Part shown: positions 58,691 to 64,000 of the stretch, piece by piece | Numbering within the stretch: position 1 is the stretch's first letter | How the letters are laid out: every line of letters starts with the position of its first letter | DNA from: Alitta virens | Lineage: Eukaryota; Annelida; Polychaeta; Phyllodocida; Nereididae | Assembly: GCA_932294295.1 (NCBI GenBank) | Contig: OW028580.1 | Location: 24,042,975-24,106,974, forward strand | Reading direction: 5' to 3' | Length of the DNA: 64,000 nucleotides | The notes under the pieces: model-generated | Told to the model about the DNA's origin: nothing | Databases searched by the model: none | Seen by the model: the letters and a program-made list of their open reading frames with translations, nothing else | Position numbers and translations under genes: made by a program

Positions 58691-60119
58691 ATATTATTTC
58701 TTGAGTGTTTATATAGTATGTGCGATGAACCAAAACAATTGTCACTTGGCCTACATAGCCTGTTATGCAATGCTAATTAGAGTCCAAGATGTCCTATTTT
58801 TTTTAATTTCCTCCTTTTTTTCATTATATTCTGTTAAGTGTGAAATAGTACAAGGTTCCCCTGAGTTATTACAAAGTCTGATAAAGTCTTACTTTTGTAA
58901 AAAGTAAGGCCCATATTTAGTCTTACTTTTTTCCACGAAGTCTTACATTGTCTTATTTTGATGCAAATATACTTGGATATTAACATCCACATTGTAATAT
59001 TGATATGATTTGGTAAATATGATTGAATAGAAATTATGAACTTTCTTTAAATACACAAGAACTGTGTTTATTTTTTTGCTTTATAGCCAATACCCTGATT
59101 GTTTTTCTGGATGATGAAATTATAAATATTGGTGTATATTAATATATTAGTGGTCTTATTTTTCATATTATAATGTCTAACAAATATCTTACTTCTTATG
59201 AAGGTAAACCTGCAGAAACCCTGTATTAACAGCAATCCATTCTGTTCAGAGTAAAGCCAAGTGAGCATAGAAAGTATTGTCTATAATTTCCTGCCATTTA
59301 ATTGTTCTGTATTCAGTTCGCTAGAATTATCAACACAATAGTATGGTCAAGTCTACAACAGTTTACTAAGATGATCATTTATATGTCTAAAATAGTCATA
59401 TATGGGCTAGGGCAATGATCCTAAGGAATATATATGAAATTCAGCAACAATGGTATGTCACATAAAGATGTTGGGTATAATCTCACACAAAATTAACCTT
59501 CAAGGTTTTTATTTATTTGTATTTAAATAAATAAAGTCTAACACGCTGTTTACATTTAAACAGCTGGCAACTGAAGGAACTTTATATTATCAATTGCCAT
59601 ATTCCCTTCAACACTTACTGAATTTATGGGTTGCTGATTTGCATTAAATCTATGGCATTTAAATTAGTATTAATAACCGAACACTTTATAGGTGTATATA
59701 TGAAGAAAACAATAATAAGTATTGGAGTCAAGTGAAAGTAATATAGATCATCATGCAACTAATTATTATAAAATTGCTAATTATAAACAAAAACTATTGA
59801 ATGGGTTGAGCATGGCAATACTATGATCAAATATTTAATAATTGCACATCAACTGTACAACATTTACGGCTATCATTGCTAAGTTTCGGATGCTAAGGAA
59901 TATAAAAGAAGCAACACAATTTTTAGCATTTTTTCCAGATTTTCCATTATTATGAAACAAAAAAAAGAAGAAGAATGAAACAAATGTCAAAATGAAGCTT
60001 AAAAGTGAAAGTCCTATAATCTAGATATATCATTGGCAAAATTTTACTGATGTAAGGATCATAGAGTCATTGATATGAGGGTTTGAAAGAGTACCAAATT
60101 TCCATAATTTCCTTATTAC
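58691..60119. other. Intronic or intergenic, nothing recognised
   Basis: AT-rich; no supported exon on either strand. Confidence 0.4.
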
Positions 60120-60350
60120 ATAAAATTATCTGTCATTAATGGTCATAAACCAAAAAGGTATCTCTACACTATTTTAGCCATATTCTTATTAGCTTAGTAC
60201 GCTGCTCTGGAAACGGAAATTTTATGTTTTTTTCTCAAAATGTTTAAAAACACAGCTGAGATATGTCAATGTGATCAAAATGCACAGCTAATCTATATAG
60301 AGTAATGTTGTTAGGGTAAAATGCATTAATGCTAGCTAGATAGAATTCTG
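60120..60350. mobile_element. Fragment of the 34246-type element
   Basis: CACTATTTTAGCCATATTCT, GCTGCTCTGGAAACGG, then GAGATATGTCAATGTGATCA and TTAGGGTAAAATGCATTAA. Confidence 0.45.
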
Positions 60351-60599
60351 TTCCATTATTATGTAATCATCATGAAATGCATAACAAAATGAAGTTTGAA
60401 AAGTGAAAATACTATAATTTAGATATGGTATTGATACAATTTCATTCATGTAAGGTAAATACTGCAGCTTGGTGACACTATGCTTTAACCAATCATAATC
60501 CAGGGAACCAATTATTATTCAAGGGTGCCAATCTTTGCAGCTGTTATTAGTGCAGTATATTGCTGTAGCTCAAGTTATACCTACAGCTACTATAGAGTT

Positions 60600-60960
60600 A
60601 GTATTTACAGCCATGAGACCCCCAAAAGGCACCAACTACACTATTTTAGACATATTATGACAAAGTTTTAAGCTTGTAGTGCAGCAGTGACAGAGTTCTG
60701 CTCCGGAAACGAAAAAAATAGTTTTTTTCTATTTTTTCCAAATTTTGTAAAACATAGCCAACATATGTCAGTGTGGCTATCAAAAAGCACCACTAGACCA
60801 TATGGAGTATTACTGTACAAAATTTCGTTAGGGTAAGTGCATTAGTGTTCTGAGTTCTGCTCCGGAAACGAAAGTGTTATGTCTGCCTGCCCACATTGAT
60901 GATAACAAAATCCCTTTTTGAACTTCGTTCACTGATGGTTAAAAATGTTAGTTTAGATAC
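60600..60960. mobile_element. Fragment of the 34246-type element
   Basis: CATGAGACCCCCAAAAGGCA, TTCTGCTCCGGAAACGAAA (twice), CATATGTCAGTGTGGCTATC and CGTTAGGGTAAGTGCATTAG; opposite in orientation to 58440-58690. Confidence 0.5.
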
Positions 60961-61181
60961 ACTAACTTCAAAATGTCACACAAAAATGGTAAAAAATGGC
61001 AATTTGCTGTTCATTTTGTTATAAAATCAAAATGGCTTTATTGATTGGCCTCAAATAATACCTCCAGAATCAGTGGTATGGATGCATTTTGTGTGAAAAT
61101 ACGTTATCAAAGGATTCATCCTTTTTTTTCTAGGCCATGGCGTTTAGACCATCAGTTCATAAATCATTGATCAGTGTAGTG

Positions 61182-61189
61182 TATATAAA
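61182..61189 (+). promoter_or_regulatory. TATA box of the PAN-like gene
   Basis: TATATAAA, 75 bases before ATG 61257, followed by AGCCAATAGC. Confidence 0.6.
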
Positions 61190-61256
61190 CAGCCAATAGC
61201 AGTTCTAGCACTAACATTCATGTACTTTCAAACTTCATCCACCCACAAATTTGGCA

Positions 61257-62186
61257 ATGCATTTATTTAGCCTTGTGGTATCAATGGCTTGGATCTGTTA
61301 TTCTCTATGCGGACCATGTGATTACTTTTATCAAAATGGCAAAGATACTAACCGACTATTTTTCGAAAACTGCCCAGCAAATGCTGCTGGACTGAATGGA
61401 TCTATTGTCATGTCAACAGAATCTGCCTCCAGTGCTGTCGAATGCCTGACCAGGTGTCTTACAATACCTGGTTGCAAGTCTGTTGATTTTCTGACATCAA
61501 CGAAATACAGCAATTGCCGAATGCTATGCTACAGAAATACCAGTGATTGCGTTGGTAACTCTACTGTCAGGCACTACATAATTGTGAGTATGAAACATCT
61601 ATTGTCATTAATCATATCCGGGAGTCATAGTTCAAAATGTCTTAGATAATGAAAACTTGTAATACATTTATAATAACAGTCTCAATCCTGCTACAGCCTT
61701 AAGCCATGAAACCATGTCTTGATTTGACGATTCCCAGCTTCCAGTTGGAATGGAGCTCATTATGAGTTTCCCGAACCAATCGAACCGGAACCTTCGGCAG
61801 AGCTAGCCGGGGCCTTAAGCAAAATATCCATATGAAACGTATGATAATCTAATAGCGCAGATATCTTTTTATGCCTGGTTTGATTATCTTTTAACAAAGT
61901 CTTGGTATCATTCCAGGACAGCAATTGTCCCAGACTGGCTTTCAACAAATCAATCTATGCGACCTGCCAAGGGCCCTACAATCGTCTGCCTTACGACTGT
62001 TCCGGTTACCCAGCTTTCGAGACTGTCCCTGGGACGATACACAGAATAATGTCAAGATCTGGGAACAAATGGCATTGCAGAACCTACGATGGAGCATGTG
62101 GGGGGCCTGAATTCATAAACTGGGATGCTCCAGGAGACCTTCCAGAAGGACGGCTGGGAAATGACTTGCACGGGTTTTGCTGCTGA
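61257..62186 (+). CDS. Secreted Cys-rich protein with PAN/apple-like domain
   Basis: Exons 61257-61583 and 61917-62186, phase-0 GT-AG junction, 198 aa. The frame is also open from a TTG at 61251, but ATG 61257 is the first Met. Residues 1-19 are a signal peptide (MHLFSLVVSMAWICYSLC). Residues about 45-100 have the spacing of a PAN/apple domain: SAVECLTRCLTIPGCKSVDF, then NCRMLC and a further Cys. Exon 2 has six Cys (DSNCPRLAF, QGPYNRLPYDCSGYP, KWHCRTYDGACGGPEF) and ends HGFCC; I do not recognise this half. PAN modules bind proteins or sugars outside the cell. The gene lies between zinc-finger exons Z2 and Z3 on the opposite strand, so it is probably nested in an intron. Confidence 0.7.
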
Positions 62187-62646
62187 AGTCATCTTATTAG
62201 CTATTTCTCCAAGCTGATCATGCTACCACTTAAAAGAATACAAACCCTGTACATCAAAATCTTTTTTAAAGTGACGAACAAATCGTACATGTATCTATTA
62301 TACTTAGAAGTTTAACATAAATCACAATTGAAGAAAGAGTTTTTTCTTAATACTTTATCATGTAGTCAATATCAGGTTACCTTGTTATAACATCACATTA
62401 GATTTTAATATGGCAATATAAACTGATGTCAGCACTTCAGTCATTTCACCTTTTACTTAAGCAAAGTTCGATTTTGAGACCATTTTGCTGGATCCTAAAA
62501 ATGGTAGGCTACTTACATGTTCCATTGCAGATTTCTCAAACTTTTCAAGAGTATATTCGGAATTTTTAATCATTTATAATGGAGATAGTCTCAATCCTGA
62601 GAGTTATTCATTGGGCTATACAGTAGTTAATTCAAAGTCAGTCGGT

Positions 62647-62861
62647 TCAGAGAAACTGATTGATATCTTCGACTTGGTGAACACTATGCAAGTGTCTATA
62701 CATATGATGTTTGTGAGCGAAAGTCTTTTGACACACTTTGCAAGTAAATGGTTTTTCTCCAGTGTGAACTCTCATGTGCCTTTGCAAATGTGACGGTCGA
62801 CCGCAAATCTTGCCACAAAGCTGGCAATCCCATCTTCCTTTCAATTCCATTCCAACGTAAT
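62647..62861 (-). CDS. C2H2 zinc-finger terminal exon Z3
   Basis: Acceptor TTGTTCTCTTCAG before 62861, two bases of a split codon, and stop TGA at 62649-62647. It reads [11 protein letters not shown], finger 1 ([17 protein letters not shown]), linker TGEKPF, and finger 2 ([18 protein letters not shown]), then QVEDINQFL. Helix residues -1/2/3/6 are R/S/H/R and H/H/H/R. It lies only 438 bases from Z4 and is closest to it in sequence, so the two look like a tandem duplicate. Confidence 0.85.
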
Positions 62862-63299
62862 CTGAAGAGAACAATTACAGGTGATGTTAATAATATTTGT
62901 GGTAATAACAAACCGTGCATAATCATGTCAAGATTTTTAAAAAAGTGAGGCAAAAGAACAGACAGGTTTAACTTGCAGGTAAGATGAGGAAAAACAAAAT
63001 CTGTGTTAAAAAGGTATGCCTGTCATGTCTTACAGGCAAAAACTTAGAGGCTGTGAAATCGGATGAAATGTTAAGCAGACAGATGCTTAGCACAACATTG
63101 GAAAGTACTCTAAACTATATAATATTCCTAGAAATCTACTGAATTAATGTATCTAATAAAACGGTGAATCTAAGTAAAAGTAACAAGTCACCACGATGCC
63201 TCTAACCAATTCATTTAACGAAAAACACTATAGTTCTTAGGCTAACAGCTCAGTCCGTAGAATTACCTGAAAACTACAGTTCGTTGGAAATTGCAGGAA

Positions 63300-63523
63300 T
63301 CATTGTTGAAGCTTGTGCACCTGTCTCAGGTGCAAGTTCACACTGCTGCTTTGTGTGAATTTCTTATGACACAGTGGACATGAAAAGGGTTTTTCGCCAG
63401 TGTGGACTCTCATGTGCTTTTCCAGATTTGACGGTCGGTCAAAATTCTTGCCACAAAGTAGACACTCCCATGATTTCCTTTGACCTCGTGGAGAGTTCAA
63501 TCCAAAACTTATTGGCGTAAAAC
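63300..63523 (-). CDS. C2H2 zinc-finger terminal exon Z4
   Basis: Acceptor TTACTCTCTTCAG before 63523, two bases of a split codon, and stop TGA at 63302-63300. It reads [19 protein letters not shown], finger 1 ([17 protein letters not shown]), linker TGEKPF, and finger 2 ([18 protein letters not shown]), then KLQQ. Helix residues -1/2/3/6 are R/S/N/K and Q/S/S/L. No ATG and no upstream exon before the window edge; the next exon of this gene should lie beyond 64000. Confidence 0.85.
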
Positions 63524-64000
63524 CTGAAGAGAGTAATTAAATCTAGTTTAGTTGACATTCAACGGATTTTTTTTTCTAAAGGCATTAGTAGAAATAAGTC
63601 GTTAAATTACTGTGATGTTGAAAACAAAAACCGAAGTCAAATCTGTTGATGCCAATTCTGCTGTCACGTCAAATTGTGAACATGCAGTCTGTATTAAAAC
63701 TCTGAAATCTGATCCAGTGTATATTAAGCACTAGAAACCGCAACAGTGTCAAACTTCTTTTTTTTTTTTCACTAAGGTCCAATGAATAAGATAATATTTT
63801 TATGTTTTAATGTTTCAATGCTATTGGTCTGAAGCTAAGCCAGCTTATACGATCAGCTGCCAAAAGCAGACATAACAATTACTAATAGATGATAAGGTTT
63901 GAAGTCCACACCATGTGACAAATGTACGCCATTACTTCTCACAACATAGACATCTCATCTACACAGAGTGACAAGTTATTAGGCAGCACCTACTTTTTCT
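63524..64000. other. Right edge, intron of the zinc-finger gene
   Basis: AT-rich sequence with a T run near 63760; no exon seen. Expected to be intron if Z1-Z4 share upstream exons. Confidence 0.4.

Noticed and set aside
61251..61256. Start of the PAN-like protein at TTG 61251
   Set aside because: A non-ATG start is unlikely in an animal gene; ATG 61257 gives a normal signal peptide.

Overview
The window is animal nuclear DNA. Genes are split by GT-AG introns, coding density is low, and the sequence between exons is AT-rich and packed with short inverted-repeat elements, tRNA-derived SINEs and dead LINEs. The gene set (a CNBD2-like protein, apolipoprotein D-type lipocalins, an endoglin/betaglycan-like membrane protein, paired C2H2 finger exons) and the repeat style suggest a marine invertebrate, perhaps an ambulacrarian such as a hemichordate or echinoderm. 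That placement is inference; no marker here fixes the species.

Layout. 0.35-6.4 kb (+): eight exons of a CNBD2-like cyclic-nucleotide-binding protein, 439 aa, all junctions in frame. 6.9-32.2 kb: three apolipoprotein D-like lipocalin paralogues, A (-, 6856-11019), B (-, 20694-22209, complete) and C (+, 30080-32231, broken), with TATA boxes 60-90 bp before their ATGs. The space around A, B and C holds LINE remains (12.0-12.6 and 13.5-16.6 kb), SINEs and several families of foldback elements. 38.4-43.0 kb (+): a short single-pass membrane protein of 228 aa resembling part of the betaglycan/endoglin orphan region plus its transmembrane segment. 46.1-63.5 kb (-): four terminal exons, each with an intron acceptor, two C2H2 fingers and a stop codon, all entered in the same reading phase. 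This is the layout of alternative 3' exons of one zinc-finger gene (as in insect lola); the shared 5' exons would lie beyond the right edge. Two plus-strand genes sit between these exons: a small Lys/Glu-rich protein (47461-48022) and a secreted PAN/apple-like Cys-rich protein (61257-62186).

The most interesting points are the phase-matched zinc-finger exon array with nested opposite-strand genes, the miniature betaglycan/endoglin-like protein, the uneven fate of the three lipocalins (one intact, one without the GxW segment, one with several lesions), and a set of non-autonomous inverted-repeat families, one with 45-bp perfect ends and one caught with a later element nested inside it. No intact tRNA, rRNA, CRISPR array or prokaryotic gene was seen. 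All family assignments come from reading motifs; no database search was possible.
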